Assembly (NCBI RefSeq): GCF_003858535.1 | Contig: NZ_RQTJ01000028.1 | Location: 1 to 36,206 of the forward strand | DNA: 36,206 nucleotides | Direction of reading: 5' to 3' | Origin: Paenimyroides viscosum | GTDB taxonomy: Bacteria; Bacteroidota; Bacteroidia; Flavobacteriales; Flavobacteriaceae | In this document: piece after piece, positions 16,885 through 25,582 of the stretch | Layout: each line of letters starts with the position of its first letter | Numbering within the stretch: position 1 is the stretch's first letter | The notes under the pieces: model-generated | Told to the model about the DNA's origin: nothing | Seen by the model: the letters and a program-made list of their open reading frames with translations, nothing else | Databases searched by the model: none | Translations under genes and position numbers: made by a program

Positions 16885-18372
16885 ATGTACACATTTTCAG
16901 GCAAATTAAAAACCTTTTCTATTATCTTAATGGCGTTAGGTATTGTTGGGATCGCTTATGGCTTTCTTACAGCTCCTAAAACAATTGAAGAGGTAGAAGT
17001 AATTTTAAGCAAGCAACACCATGGTCATGGTTCTCATGATGCACATGCAGCACCTGCACACGGTGAAGCTACGGCTCATGAAGCAAATACAGCTAGTCAC
17101 GACGCACATGCAGCAACTACTACAGCTGTTAGTAACGATAGTACTGTTCACGTTGCTGATTCAACAGACGCGCACAGTGCACACGCAGAAGTAGCCACTC
17201 CGGCACATGCAGAAGCTAATGCACATGCTGCAAAAGCAGATACGCATGATGCACACGCAGAACATACAAAACATTTAGAGCACGTATTACACCAGTTACA
17301 AAATAAACCTTGGGCTGCTGTTTACGTTGGGTGTATCTTTTTTATGCTTATTTCTTTAGGTATTTTTACCTTCAATCAAATACAGTATGCAGCATCTGCA
17401 GGTTGGTCACCGGTATTGTTTCGTGTAATGGAAGGTTTATCGGCTTATTTGTTACCGGGGTCTATATTATTCTTCTTAATGTTGTTAGCAAGTTCCGCAC
17501 ATTTAAATCATTTGTTTATTTGGATGGATGCTGATGTTGTTGCAGAAGATACAATTATTCAAGGTAAAACAGGTTTCTTAAACATACCGTTCTTTTTAAT
17601 TCGTGCAGTAATTTTCTTAGCAGGTTGGAATATTTTTAGAATATTGTCTCGTAGAAATTCATTGGCATTAGATGAAACTGGCGATTTATCGTACTACAAA
17701 AAGAACTTTAAATTGGCAGCAGGTTACTTGGTATTCTTCATCATCACAGAATCTATCATGTCATGGGATTGGATCATGTCAATTGATACACACTGGTATT
17801 CAACATTATTCGGTTGGTATGTATTTGCATCATTCTTTGTAACTGCAGTAACTGTTATTGCATTAGTAACATTATACCTTAAAAATAAAGGCTTGTTAGA
17901 ATATGTTAACACATCACACATTCACGATTTAGCTAAATTTATGTTCGGTCTATCAATTTTCTGGACGTACTTATGGTTCTCACAATTTATGTTAATGTGG
18001 TACGCAAATATTCCTGAAGAGGTAACATACTTTATCTTTAGAATAGAAGAATACAATTTACCATTCTTTGGTATGTTAGCATTAAACTTTTTACTACCAA
18101 TATTATTGTTAATCAATACAGATTTTAAACGATTAAGTTGGATTATTATTATGGCAGGAATTTGTATTATTGTTGGTCATTATTTAGACTTCTTTAATAT
18201 GATTATGCCAGGTACAGTGGGTGCATCTTGGTTTATTGGTGCAGCAGAAATTGGTTCTGTATTATTCTTTGGCGGTTTATTTATCTTTGTTGGTTTCTCG
18301 GCAATTGCTAAAGCTCCGTTATTGGTTAAGAACAATCCAATGGTAGAAGAAAGTAAACATTTTCATTATTAA
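16885..18372 (+). CDS. actF: Alternative Complex III subunit F with a His/Ala-rich periplasmic loop
   Basis: A 495-aa polytopic membrane subunit, a distant ActC paralogue with about ten helices. Helix 1 (about 10-30) is followed by a loop (about residues 41-133) made largely of His, Ala, Asp, Glu and Thr in degenerate HDAHA/HAEA units. Helix 2 starts near residue 143 (WAAVYVGCIFFMLISLGIF). Conserved stretches further on include SWDWIMSIDTHWYSTLFGWYVF and FGLSIFWTYLWFSQFMLMWYANIPEE. The loop has well over 20 His residues and could bind metal. The gene ends 19 bp before coxB. Confidence 0.93.
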   Translation: MYTFSGKLKTFSIILMALGIVGIAYGFLTAPKTIEEVEVILSKQHHGHGSHDAHAAPAHGEATAHEANTASHDAHAATTTAVSNDSTVHVADSTDAHSAHAEVATPAHAEANAHAAKADTHDAHAEHTKHLEHVLHQLQNKPWAAVYVGCIFFMLISLGIFTFNQIQYAASAGWSPVLFRVMEGLSAYLLPGSILFFLMLLASSAHLNHLFIWMDADVVAEDTIIQGKTGFLNIPFFLIRAVIFLAGWNIFRILSRRNSLALDETGDLSYYKKNFKLAAGYLVFFIITESIMSWDWIMSIDTHWYSTLFGWYVFASFFVTAVTVIALVTLYLKNKGLLEYVNTSHIHDLAKFMFGLSIFWTYLWFSQFMLMWYANIPEEVTYFIFRIEEYNLPFFGMLALNFLLPILLLINTDFKRLSWIIIMAGICIIVGHYLDFFNMIMPGTVGASWFIGAAEIGSVLFFGGLFIFVGFSAIAKAPLLVKNNPMVEESKHFHY

Positions 18373-18391
18373 TATTTAAAGTAATAAACAA

Positions 18392-19579
18392 ATGACGAGT
18401 TTATTAATATTAGTTATTGTAGCTTTATTAGGAATTGCAGTTTGGCAGTTAACTAAGATATTCGACTTAACTCAGAGCAAACAACACGTAGGCGAAGATT
18501 ATAAGACGCAAATTGCTACAGACAAAGACAATAATATCAACGGATATTTAATGTTTGGATTTTTGGGATTCATTTACATTTTCACAATTTATAGCTGTGT
18601 AAAATGGGGATACATGCCATTATTAAGCAATTCTGCATCTGAACATGGAACAGATGTTGATACATTAATGTGGATTTCATTAGTTGTTATCTTCATTGTA
18701 CAAATCGTAACACAATTCTTATTACACTATTTTGCTTTTATTTACCGTGGTAATAAAGACAGAAAAGCTACCTTTTATGCAGATAATGAGAAGTTAGAGT
18801 TTATCTGGACAATTATTCCGGTAATTGTTTTAGCAGGATTAATTTTATACGGATTATACGCATGGAATAATATTATGCATTACGACGAAGAAGAAGATGT
18901 AATGTATGTAGAAGTTTATGCAAAACAATTTAACTGGGATTTCCGTTACGCAGGTGATGACAATGTTTTAGGTAAAGCAAACGTTCGTTTTATTGAAGGT
19001 ATCAACGTTGTTGGTGCAGATATGGCCGATCCTAATGCACAAGATGATATCATTACAAAAGAATTACGTTTACCAGTAGGTAAGAAAGTAGTGTTAAAAA
19101 TGCGTTCGCAAGATGTATTGCACTCTGCATACTTTCCTCACTTCCGTGCACAAATGAATACAGTGCCAGGTATGGTTACACAATTTGCAATGACACCAAC
19201 GGTTACAACAACTGAAATGAGAGACCGTGAAGAAATTGTTGACCGTGTAAACAAAATTAACGAAGCACGTAATAAACAAAGTAAAAAGTTAGTTGAAAAA
19301 GGTGAACCAGGTTTAGAACCATACACATTTGATTATATTTTATTATGTAACAAAATTTGTGGTCGTTCACACTATAACATGCAGGCTAAAGTTGTAGTTG
19401 AAACAGAAGCCCAGTTTAGAAAGTGGATTGCCCAACAGCCTAAATTAGGAAAACAAGTAGCTGAAGAAAAAGCTGCTGCTACAGCTCCAAAAGTTGAAGC
19501 ACAGCCAGTTCAAACACCAGTACAAGAACCACAAATTGTAGTAGATACTACTGCAGTAGTTGCTCAAGTAATTAAATAA
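18392..19579 (+). CDS. coxB: Cytochrome c oxidase subunit II with two extra N-terminal helices
   Basis: A 395-aa subunit II of the aa3-type oxidase, which accepts electrons from cytochrome c at the CuA centre. The CuA ligands are visible: His in VLHSAYFPHF, then C-x3-C-x3-H-x2-M in CNKICGRSHYNM (about residues 311-322). Four hydrophobic helices precede the periplasmic domain (about 3-20, 52-70, 92-115, 137-158) instead of the usual two. The first pair is an addition, consistent with oxidases that dock on Alternative Complex III. There is no fused cytochrome c domain. A Pro/Ala/Val/Gln-rich tail of about 40 residues ends the protein. It is transcribed with actA-F and coxA. Confidence 0.95.
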   Translation: MTSLLILVIVALLGIAVWQLTKIFDLTQSKQHVGEDYKTQIATDKDNNINGYLMFGFLGFIYIFTIYSCVKWGYMPLLSNSASEHGTDVDTLMWISLVVIFIVQIVTQFLLHYFAFIYRGNKDRKATFYADNEKLEFIWTIIPVIVLAGLILYGLYAWNNIMHYDEEEDVMYVEVYAKQFNWDFRYAGDDNVLGKANVRFIEGINVVGADMADPNAQDDIITKELRLPVGKKVVLKMRSQDVLHSAYFPHFRAQMNTVPGMVTQFAMTPTVTTTEMRDREEIVDRVNKINEARNKQSKKLVEKGEPGLEPYTFDYILLCNKICGRSHYNMQAKVVVETEAQFRKWIAQQPKLGKQVAEEKAAATAPKVEAQPVQTPVQEPQIVVDTTAVVAQVIK

Positions 19580-19606
19580 TTTGTTTACCAATATAAAATT
19601 ATTAGT

Positions 19607-21412
19607 ATGTCAGCAGTAGTAGGACACGAATTAACTCACGATCACTCACACGATGATCACCACCATAAAGAAACTTTTGTAACAAAGTATATCTTTAGTC
19701 AAGATCATAAAATGATTGCCAAACAATTCCTTGTAACAGGTATTATTATGGGAATCATTGGTATTGCAATGTCTTTATTATTCCGTATTCAAATCGCTTG
19801 GCCAGAAGAATCATTCAAAGTATTCTCTTGGTTATTAGGAGACGAGTTCGCTCCAGGTGGTGTAATGCGTAACGATATTTACTTAGCATTAGTTACCATT
19901 CACGGAACTATTATGGTATTCTTTGTATTAACTGCAGGTTTATCAGGTACGTTTTCTAACTTATTAATTCCATTGCAGATTGGGGCACGTGATATGGCTT
20001 CAGGATTCATGAATATGTTGTCATATTGGATCTTCTTTATCGCTTGTATCGTAATGATAGCTTCTTTATTCGTAGAATCAGGACCAGCATCTGCAGGTTG
20101 GACAATTTACCCGCCGTTATCTGCAATTCCTGAAGCAATTCCAGGATCTGGTACAGGTATGACGTTATGGTTAGTATCTATGGCGTTGTTTATTGCACAA
20201 TCGTTAATGGGATCATTAAACTATGTGGTTACGGTTTTAAATTTACGTACAAAAGGTATGTCTATGACTCGTTTACCTTTAACAATATGGGCATTATGGG
20301 TAACAGCAATCATTGGTATCGTATCGTTCCCGGTATTATTATCAGCAGCATTGTTGTTAATTATGGACAGAAGCTTTGGTACATCATTCTTCTTGTCTGA
20401 TATTTATTTAGCAGGAGAAGTATTACATTATCAAGGTGGATCACCAGTATTGTTTGAACACTTATTCTGGTTCTTAGGACACCCTGAGGTATATATTGTA
20501 ATTTTACCAGCAATGGGTATTACGTCAGAAGTAATTTCGGCTAACGCTCGTAAACCAATTTTCGGTTACCGCGCCATGATTACATCAATCTTAGCAATTG
20601 CATTTTTATCTACAATTGTTTGGGGTCACCACATGTTCGTTTCAGGTATGAACCCATTCTTAGGTTCGGTATTTACCTTTACAACATTGTTAATTGCAAT
20701 TCCATCGGCAGTAAAAGCGTTCAACTACATTACTACATTATGGAAAGGTAATTTACAAATGAACCCTTCTATGCTGTTTTGTATTGGTTTCGTATCAACG
20801 TTCATTACAGGTGGTGTAACAGGTATTATCTTAGGAGATTCAACATTAGATATCAACGTACACGATACTTATTTCGTTATTGCTCACTTCCACTTAGTAA
20901 TGGGTATATCTGCTCTTTACGGAATGTTTGCTGGTATTTACCACTGGTTCCCTAAAATGTACGGACGTATGATGAATAAAAACTTAGGTTATATTCACTT
21001 TTGGGTGACTGTAGTTTGTGCTTACGGAGTTTTCTTCCCAATGCACTTTATTGGAATGGCAGGTTTACCACGCCGTTACTATACTAACTCAGCATTCCCA
21101 ATGTTCGACGATATGGTTGATGTAAATATTTTAATTACCATGTTTGCATTGGTAGGTGCAGCATTCCAGTTAGTTTTCTTGTTTAACTTCTTCTATAGTA
21201 TTTTCTATGGTAAGAAAGCACCAAGAAACCCATGGAGAGCTACAACTTTAGAGTGGACTACACCAGTAGAACACATGCACGGTAACTGGCCAGGAGCAAT
21301 TCCAGAAGTACACCGTTGGCCTTATGATTATTCTAAGCCTGGTTACGAAGAAGATTTTGTTCCACAGACTGTGCCGTTAAGAGATGGCGAAAAAGATGGT
21401 GGACATCTTTAA
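19607..21412 (+). CDS. coxA: Cytochrome c oxidase subunit I (heme-copper oxidase)
   Basis: A 601-aa catalytic subunit with about 12 helices that reduces oxygen to water and pumps protons. Visible ligands are the heme a His in IHGTIMVFF, the CuB His and cross-linked Tyr in GHPEVYIVILP, the CuB His pair in WGHHMF, and the heme a3/heme a His pair in VIAHFHLVMG. A short cytoplasmic N-terminal extension is His/Asp-rich (HELTHDHSHDDHHHKET). The last gene of the respiratory operon, followed by a strong terminator. Subunits III and IV and heme a synthesis genes are not in the window. Confidence 0.97.
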   Translation: MSAVVGHELTHDHSHDDHHHKETFVTKYIFSQDHKMIAKQFLVTGIIMGIIGIAMSLLFRIQIAWPEESFKVFSWLLGDEFAPGGVMRNDIYLALVTIHGTIMVFFVLTAGLSGTFSNLLIPLQIGARDMASGFMNMLSYWIFFIACIVMIASLFVESGPASAGWTIYPPLSAIPEAIPGSGTGMTLWLVSMALFIAQSLMGSLNYVVTVLNLRTKGMSMTRLPLTIWALWVTAIIGIVSFPVLLSAALLLIMDRSFGTSFFLSDIYLAGEVLHYQGGSPVLFEHLFWFLGHPEVYIVILPAMGITSEVISANARKPIFGYRAMITSILAIAFLSTIVWGHHMFVSGMNPFLGSVFTFTTLLIAIPSAVKAFNYITTLWKGNLQMNPSMLFCIGFVSTFITGGVTGIILGDSTLDINVHDTYFVIAHFHLVMGISALYGMFAGIYHWFPKMYGRMMNKNLGYIHFWVTVVCAYGVFFPMHFIGMAGLPRRYYTNSAFPMFDDMVDVNILITMFALVGAAFQLVFLFNFFYSIFYGKKAPRNPWRATTLEWTTPVEHMHGNWPGAIPEVHRWPYDYSKPGYEEDFVPQTVPLRDGEKDGGHL

Positions 21413-21420
21413 GATATATA

Positions 21421-21450
21421 AAACTCCCGCAATTTGTGGGAGTTTTTTTA
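21421..21450 (+). terminator. Rho-independent terminator after coxA
   Basis: AAACTCCC, a 9-base loop, GGGAGTTTTTTT. The stem-loop and T tract lie 9 bp after the coxA stop and end the act-cox operon. Confidence 0.92.
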
Positions 21451-21537
21451 TGGATGTTATTTTGTTAAATTTATATTTCGTGAATCCTTTCAGAAATTAG
21501 TATATTTATAAGTGTAGATCCGTTAGCGGAGAGAACA

Positions 21538-22200
21538 ATGGAACCTTATTTGTACACGGGAAACAACCCGATTATGTTTACTGATCCTACGGGGATGAGT
21601 AAGGAATGGATTCCTGGTGCGGACGGTGAAAATAGGGTAACATATACTGAAGACAAAAAAGGAAATGTAACTTTTCAAAATCTTCAAGAAGATTTAAAAC
21701 CTATATTTGAAGAATTAGTAAAAACTGATACTGGTAAAGAAGAATTACTATCTTTAATTAATGATGATAGTATGAAAGTTTCTTTTCATGTGAGTGACGA
21801 AAAGAAAGTTAATTATGATAACAATTATAAAAAAGATATGCCAGTTAATGGTACTTTCCATGCAACAAAACTTAATGAAGATAGGACAGCCGTATTAGAA
21901 GCAGATATATACCTATATAAAGGTTGGATAAAAGCTGATTATGACGCAAATAAAAATTCAGATGGTGCATATTTTTCACAAATCGGGAAAAGTTATTTTT
22001 TTAAGGATTTTAATTTAAATCAATTATACGCAGGTACTGTTGGGCATGAAATTAGACATAGATTTCCAAATAACTTAAAAGCCTTGGCACCAGAAGGTAC
22101 AAATACAGAATTTAATCCAAATCTGATACAATCAAAGATATATGATGAAATGTTAAAAAATAAAGAAAATGAAAAAGGAAATAGAAAGAAAAGGCGTTAA
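21538..22200 (+). CDS. Orphan Rhs C-terminal tip with a predicted HExxH metallopeptidase-like toxin domain
   Basis: The first residues are the end of an Rhs core. Reading upstream of the ATG, in frame from about 21514, gives VDPLAERT, then MEPYLYTGNNPIMFTDPTGM, matching the DPLAE...YxYxxNNPxxFxDPxGM signature that closes Bacteroidota Rhs repeats. An in-frame TGA at 21481 and coxA just beyond show that the large N-terminal Rhs shell is missing. The remaining 200 residues are a polymorphic toxin domain containing GHEIRHRF (HExxH, about residues 168-172), suggesting a zincin-type peptidase. The end is very basic. The next gene overlaps its 3' end and is the likely immunity partner. Such detached tips usually lack a promoter and act as a store for tip exchange; whether the ATG is used is unknown. 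Confidence 0.7.
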   Translation: MEPYLYTGNNPIMFTDPTGMSKEWIPGADGENRVTYTEDKKGNVTFQNLQEDLKPIFEELVKTDTGKEELLSLINDDSMKVSFHVSDEKKVNYDNNYKKDMPVNGTFHATKLNEDRTAVLEADIYLYKGWIKADYDANKNSDGAYFSQIGKSYFFKDFNLNQLYAGTVGHEIRHRFPNNLKALAPEGTNTEFNPNLIQSKIYDEMLKNKENEKGNRKKRR

Positions 22201-22663
22201 AATTTTTATATTATCATTATTATTAACTATATCTTTTAACTGTTATTCTCAAAATAAAGGCAATATTAACCAGCCAAATAAGTATATTAAAGACACGCAT
22301 TTAAGATCGATGTTGAATTTTCTTGTGGAAAATAACTATTACGATGAGATAGGGATCAATTATATCTATGAACACTATCTTGATGCTAACCAAGGCTTTT
22401 TTATCGCGAAAAATATTGGCACAGAAAAGTTAGGGATATATAGTTATCATTTTTTTTCTGGTGAAGCTCATGCTGCAGAATTTATAATGTTGATAAATAA
22501 AAAGGCTGATAATATTTTAGTTTTAGGCTATGGGGATTTCAATACTAATAAGTCTAAATTAACTGTTTTTTTAAATAATAATATACTTAATGCAATAGAT
22601 ATGGATGAAGCCTTATCAGTTATATTAAAAAAATTAGAGCAAATTTATCCTAATCACGGGTAA
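22169..22663 (+). CDS. Exported small protein, candidate immunity to the preceding Rhs toxin
   Basis: A 164-aa protein. A basic start and hydrophobic stretch (about residues 8-27, ending NCYSQ) form a signal peptide, so it acts in the periplasm or envelope. The mature part has no family I recognise. It overlaps the toxin frame by 32 bp, the close toxin-immunity spacing typical of Rhs modules, and a periplasmic location would fit a toxin that acts outside the cytoplasm. Role by position only. If the first Met is not used, no other Met precedes the signal sequence. Confidence 0.6.
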   Translation: MKKEIERKGVKIFILSLLLTISFNCYSQNKGNINQPNKYIKDTHLRSMLNFLVENNYYDEIGINYIYEHYLDANQGFFIAKNIGTEKLGIYSYHFFSGEAHAAEFIMLINKKADNILVLGYGDFNTNKSKLTVFLNNNILNAIDMDEALSVILKKLEQIYPNHG

Positions 22664-22704
22664 GGTAATGTATCAGAAGTGTTGATACAATTAGAAAGCC
22701 CGAT

Positions 22705-22727
22705 CGCGCGGATTTGTAATCCGTGCG
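22705..22727. repeat. REP palindrome, upstream of the RAYT remnant
   Basis: A short hairpin built on GGATT-TGT-AATCC, extended outward by further C-G and one G-T pair to a 10-bp stem. A second small hairpin GTATCA/TGATAC precedes it (22675-22693 region). Its reverse complement recurs in degenerate form at 23283-23301 on the other side of the transposase remnant, the usual REP/RAYT arrangement. Confidence 0.65.
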
Positions 22728-22803
22728 TAGTGTTTAACTTCGTTCAATTCGGCAAAAACCTCGGTTGTAATTCATGCGCTAAATAAAATAACAAAAATGT
22801 AGT

Positions 22804-23275
22804 ATGCCAACAAAATATAAAGGTATCGATATTAATAATGCATATTTTATAATCATAACAACAGTAGGTTGGGCTAATATTTTTACTAAGCTTAATCAAA
22901 AAAATGTAATTATAGGTGCTTTAAGATATTGTCAAATCCATAAAGGTTTAGAAATCTATGCTTTTAATGCACAGTCATTTGTAATGGTGTGGAAAATTTA
23001 ACACTATCAGAAATAATGCGAGAATCTTAAAAAGTATATTAGTTGATACTTATTGCCCTTTTAAAGCGCCCGCAACAATATAAAGTTTGGCAAGATGGTT
23101 ACATGCAGAATTTGTTTATTCTAATTTTTTTATAAAAGAGAATATCAATAACATTCATAAAAAACCGGTAAAAGAAAAAGCGGTTGTAAATGAAGAAGAT
23201 TATTATTTCAGTTCGGGACGTAATCATGCAGGTTTGGAAAATGATCAGGAAGTTGTGGTACTGTTTATGGAGTAG
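22804..23275 (+). pseudogene. REP-associated tyrosine transposase (RAYT, Y1_Tnp family), decayed
   Basis: Two fragments of one protein. The N-terminal part (22804-23001) contains YFIIITTVGWANIFTK and IIGALRYCQIHKGLEIYAF, the start of the Y1-type transposase domain, then loses frame where the catalytic HxH (normally YAFVIMSNHIH-like) should be. The C-terminal part has VWQDG at about 23086-23100, then continues one frame over as HAEFVYSNFFIKENINNIHKKPVKEKAV and ends YYFSSGRNHAGLENDQEVVVLFME. So there is a deletion of the catalytic centre and at least one further single-base loss near 23100. RAYTs mobilise REP palindromes; this copy cannot be active. Confidence 0.8.
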
Positions 23276-23282
23276 ATCTAGT

Positions 23283-23301
23283 CACGGATTGTGAATTCGC
23301 G
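23283..23301. repeat. REP palindrome, downstream and inverted
   Basis: CACGGATT-GTG-AATTCGCG differs at only a few positions from the reverse complement of the palindrome at 22705-22727. The two therefore flank the RAYT remnant in opposite orientation. Confidence 0.6.
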
Positions 23302-23320
23302 TCATCGGGTTAAAAATAAG

Positions 23321-23347
23321 AAAGAAGCCTAATTTGGCTTCTTTTTT
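23321..23347. terminator. Bidirectional terminator after queG and the RAYT remnant
   Basis: AAAGAAGCC, a TAATTT loop, GGCTTCTTT followed by more T on the plus strand and, on the minus strand, TTATTTTTA. It touches the queG stop codon, so it terminates the ruvB-queG transcript as well as anything reading from the island. Confidence 0.85.
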
Positions 23348-24269
23348 ATTTTTGAAGAAAAGAAATATTCCTCATCAATCCGGAATATTTCGTTCGTTTT
23401 ACGGGCGATTTTTTAAAAATTTCGTTGAACAATTCATTGGTTAAATCATTCCATTGCTGTTTGTTGTAATCAATTAAGGTCGGTTTTGGTTTAAAAAGTG
23501 GTTCTGTATTAGGTTCTGCAAATCGATTCCACGGACAAACATCCTGGCACACATCGCAACCATACATCCAATCATCTAACTTTCCGGAAAATTCATCGGG
23601 AATGGCATCTTTTAATTCAATAGTCAAATACGAAATACATTTGCTTCCGTTCACAATATAAGGTGATTCTATTGCCTGTGTAGGGCAAGCATCAATACAA
23701 GCGGTACACGAACCGCAGTGGTTTGTTGTTGCGGTATCGTACATCAACTCCAAATCAATGATTAATTCGGCAACGAAAAAGAACGACCCTTCGGTTTTTC
23801 TGATTAAATTGTTGTTTTTACCAACCCAGCCCAATCCGCTTTTTGCCGCCCAGGCTTTATCTAACACCGGAGCCGAATCTACAAAAACGCGACCATCAAC
23901 CTCGCCTATTTCATCGTTAATATAATGCAGTAAATCTTTTAACTTGTCTTTTATAACAAAGTGATAATCTTCGCCGTAAGCATATTTTGAAATTTTATAA
24001 GAATCTTGATTTTGCTGTTGCGAAGGAAAATAATTCAACAATAAAGACACAACCGATTTTGCACCGGGAACCAGCAAACGAGGATCTAATCGTTTATCGA
24101 AATGATTTTCCATATACTTCATTTCGCCGTGCATGTTGTTTTTTAACCAACTTTCTAACCGTGGCGCTTCTTCTTCTAAAAAAGTTGCCTGCGAAATACC
24201 ACAATAAGAAAACCCCAAATCGCGGGCTTTATCTTTTATAAACTGTGTGTATTTTTCTTTGTTAGTCAT
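23346..24269 (-). CDS. queG: Epoxyqueuosine reductase
   Basis: A 307-aa cobalamin-dependent iron-sulfur enzyme catalysing the last step of queuosine synthesis in tRNA, epoxyqueuosine to queuosine. The family catalytic Asp is Asp131 in VDSAPV. Two ferredoxin-like motifs supply the [4Fe-4S] clusters: C185[11 protein letters not shown] and C238-DVC-QDVC-P, with Cys211 in KCISYL. The C-terminal region after about residue 250 is the short helical tail; a second diverged copy of exactly this part lies at 35216-35395. The ATG overlaps the end of ruvB by 8 bp, so the two are co-translated. Confidence 0.95.
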   Translation of the reverse strand: MTNKEKYTQFIKDKARDLGFSYCGISQATFLEEEAPRLESWLKNNMHGEMKYMENHFDKRLDPRLLVPGAKSVVSLLLNYFPSQQQNQDSYKISKYAYGEDYHFVIKDKLKDLLHYINDEIGEVDGRVFVDSAPVLDKAWAAKSGLGWVGKNNNLIRKTEGSFFFVAELIIDLELMYDTATTNHCGSCTACIDACPTQAIESPYIVNGSKCISYLTIELKDAIPDEFSGKLDDWMYGCDVCQDVCPWNRFAEPNTEPLFKPKPTLIDYNKQQWNDLTNELFNEIFKKSPVKRTKYSGLMRNISFLQK

Positions 24270-25296
24270 GATCGTTAAACAAACCTGCTTGTTTTCCTAA
24301 ATTCTGTTTACCCAAATGGGTGTAAGCTTTTTCGGTAACTTCTCGTCCGCGTGGCGTTCTGTAGATAAATCCTTCCTGAATAAGAAATGGTTCGTAAACT
24401 TCTTCAATGGTTTCGGAATTTTCTGAAACGGCAGTTGCCAATGTCGATAATCCCACCGGACCGCCTTTGAATTTATCTATAATGGTTGATAAAATTTTAT
24501 TATCCATTTCGTCTAACCCGTATTTATCAACATTCAATGCTTTTAAAGCAAAGCGCGAAATTTCAATATCAATGCGTCCGTTGCCTTTAATCTGTGCAAA
24601 ATCGCGAACTCTACGCAACAACGCATTGGCAATACGAGGCGTTCCACGGCTTCTACCCGCAATTTCAATCGCAGCTTCCATATCAATTGGGACCTTTAAA
24701 ATGGTTGCGCTACGCTCTACAATGGTCGATAATAATTCGATGTTATAATACTGTAAACGACTTTGAATACCAAAACGTGCACGCATTGGTGCTGTCAGTA
24801 AACCCGAACGTGTGGTTGCACCAACCAGCGTAAAAGGATTCAGGTTGATTTGAACCGAACGTGCATTAGGACCTGATTCGATCATGATGTCGATCTTAAA
24901 ATCTTCCATTGCCGAATACAGATATTCTTCAACCACGGGACTTAATCTGTGAATTTCATCGATAAACAGAATATCACGTTCTTCCAAATTTGTCAACAAA
25001 CCGGCTAAATCGCCCGGTTTATCTAACACAGGACCCGATGTGATTTTGATGCCTACATTTAATTCGTTTGCCAAAATATTAGACAAAGTTGTTTTTCCCA
25101 AACCCGGAGGTCCGTGAAACAACGTGTGATCTAAAGCTTCGCCGCGTAAATTGGCTGCTTTTACAAACACCTTTAAATTTTCTAATACCTGATCTTGACC
25201 TGCAAAATCATCAAACGAGAGCGGACGCAGTTTTCTTTCTACATCGATTTCTTCGTTCGAATAATTTTCGTTGGTTGGATTTAAATGTTCGTTCAT
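24262..25296 (-). CDS. ruvB: Holliday junction branch-migration helicase RuvB
   Basis: A 344-aa AAA+ ATPase that drives branch migration with RuvA. Walker A is GPPGLGKTT (residues 62-70), Walker B/box VI is LFIDEIHRL, and sensor 1 is in GATTRSG. The arginine-finger region is APMRARFG. The C-terminal winged-helix ([10 protein letters not shown] to [13 protein letters not shown]) binds DNA. Length and all motifs are normal for the family. First gene of a two-gene operon with queG, a pairing common in Bacteroidota. A -7 box lies just upstream. Confidence 0.97.
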   Translation of the reverse strand: MNEHLNPTNENYSNEEIDVERKLRPLSFDDFAGQDQVLENLKVFVKAANLRGEALDHTLFHGPPGLGKTTLSNILANELNVGIKITSGPVLDKPGDLAGLLTNLEERDILFIDEIHRLSPVVEEYLYSAMEDFKIDIMIESGPNARSVQINLNPFTLVGATTRSGLLTAPMRARFGIQSRLQYYNIELLSTIVERSATILKVPIDMEAAIEIAGRSRGTPRIANALLRRVRDFAQIKGNGRIDIEISRFALKALNVDKYGLDEMDNKILSTIIDKFKGGPVGLSTLATAVSENSETIEEVYEPFLIQEGFIYRTPRGREVTEKAYTHLGKQNLGKQAGLFNDHD

Positions 25297-25300
25297 AAAG

Positions 25301-25308
25301 CAAAGATA
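25301..25308 (-). promoter_or_regulatory. Putative -7 element of ruvB-queG
   Basis: TATCTTTG on the minus strand exactly matches TAnnTTTG. It ends only about 4 bp from the ruvB ATG, so transcription would start at or close to the start codon (near-leaderless). No good -33 element was found. Confidence 0.4.
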
Positions 25309-25340
25309 CTATTTTTACATATATCTCATTTAAACTTTTC

Positions 25341-25490
25341 TAAACCGCATAGGTTCATAGTTAGGAATATTTTATAAGATTTCATAGATTCCCTTTGGGA
25401 ATACACATCATAGTTGAGCTATGTTTTATTGAAGATAAAAACTATCTAAAACTTAAAATAAGCTATATCTTAAAATATCTGTGTGGTTTA
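25341..25490. repeat. MITE-like or dispersed intergenic repeat, 150 bp
   Basis: TAAACCGCATAG (25341-25352) and CTGTGTGGTTTA (25479-25490) form imperfect 12-bp terminal inverted repeats (10 of 12). Inside are two small hairpins, ATTCCC/GGGAAT (25388-25402) and CATAG/CTATG. There is no coding capacity. The pattern resembles short non-autonomous repeats scattered in Flavobacterium intergenic DNA, but only one copy is in this window, so dispersal is an inference. Confidence 0.4.
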
Positions 25491-25582
25491 TTTATAATTT
25501 TATGAGTTTTATGATTCTGAAAAAATGCTTTACAAATTAAGTCGTTGTATCTTTAACCACTATCACAATTAAAACTACAAAA

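Noticed and set aside
16885..17300. Short tandem repeat or CRISPR-like array in the His-rich part of actF
   Set aside because: The units are degenerate codon repeats in one intact frame, without fixed repeat length or unique spacers.
19325..19380. Defective CuA site in coxB (CNKICG instead of CSEICG)
   Set aside because: The Glu in that position contributes only its backbone carbonyl; both Cys, the His and the Met are present, and this variant appears normal for Bacteroidota.
21451..21537. Separate small gene between coxA and the Rhs tip
   Set aside because: It holds only the terminator tail and an in-frame extension of the Rhs core up to a TGA at 21481; no independent start.
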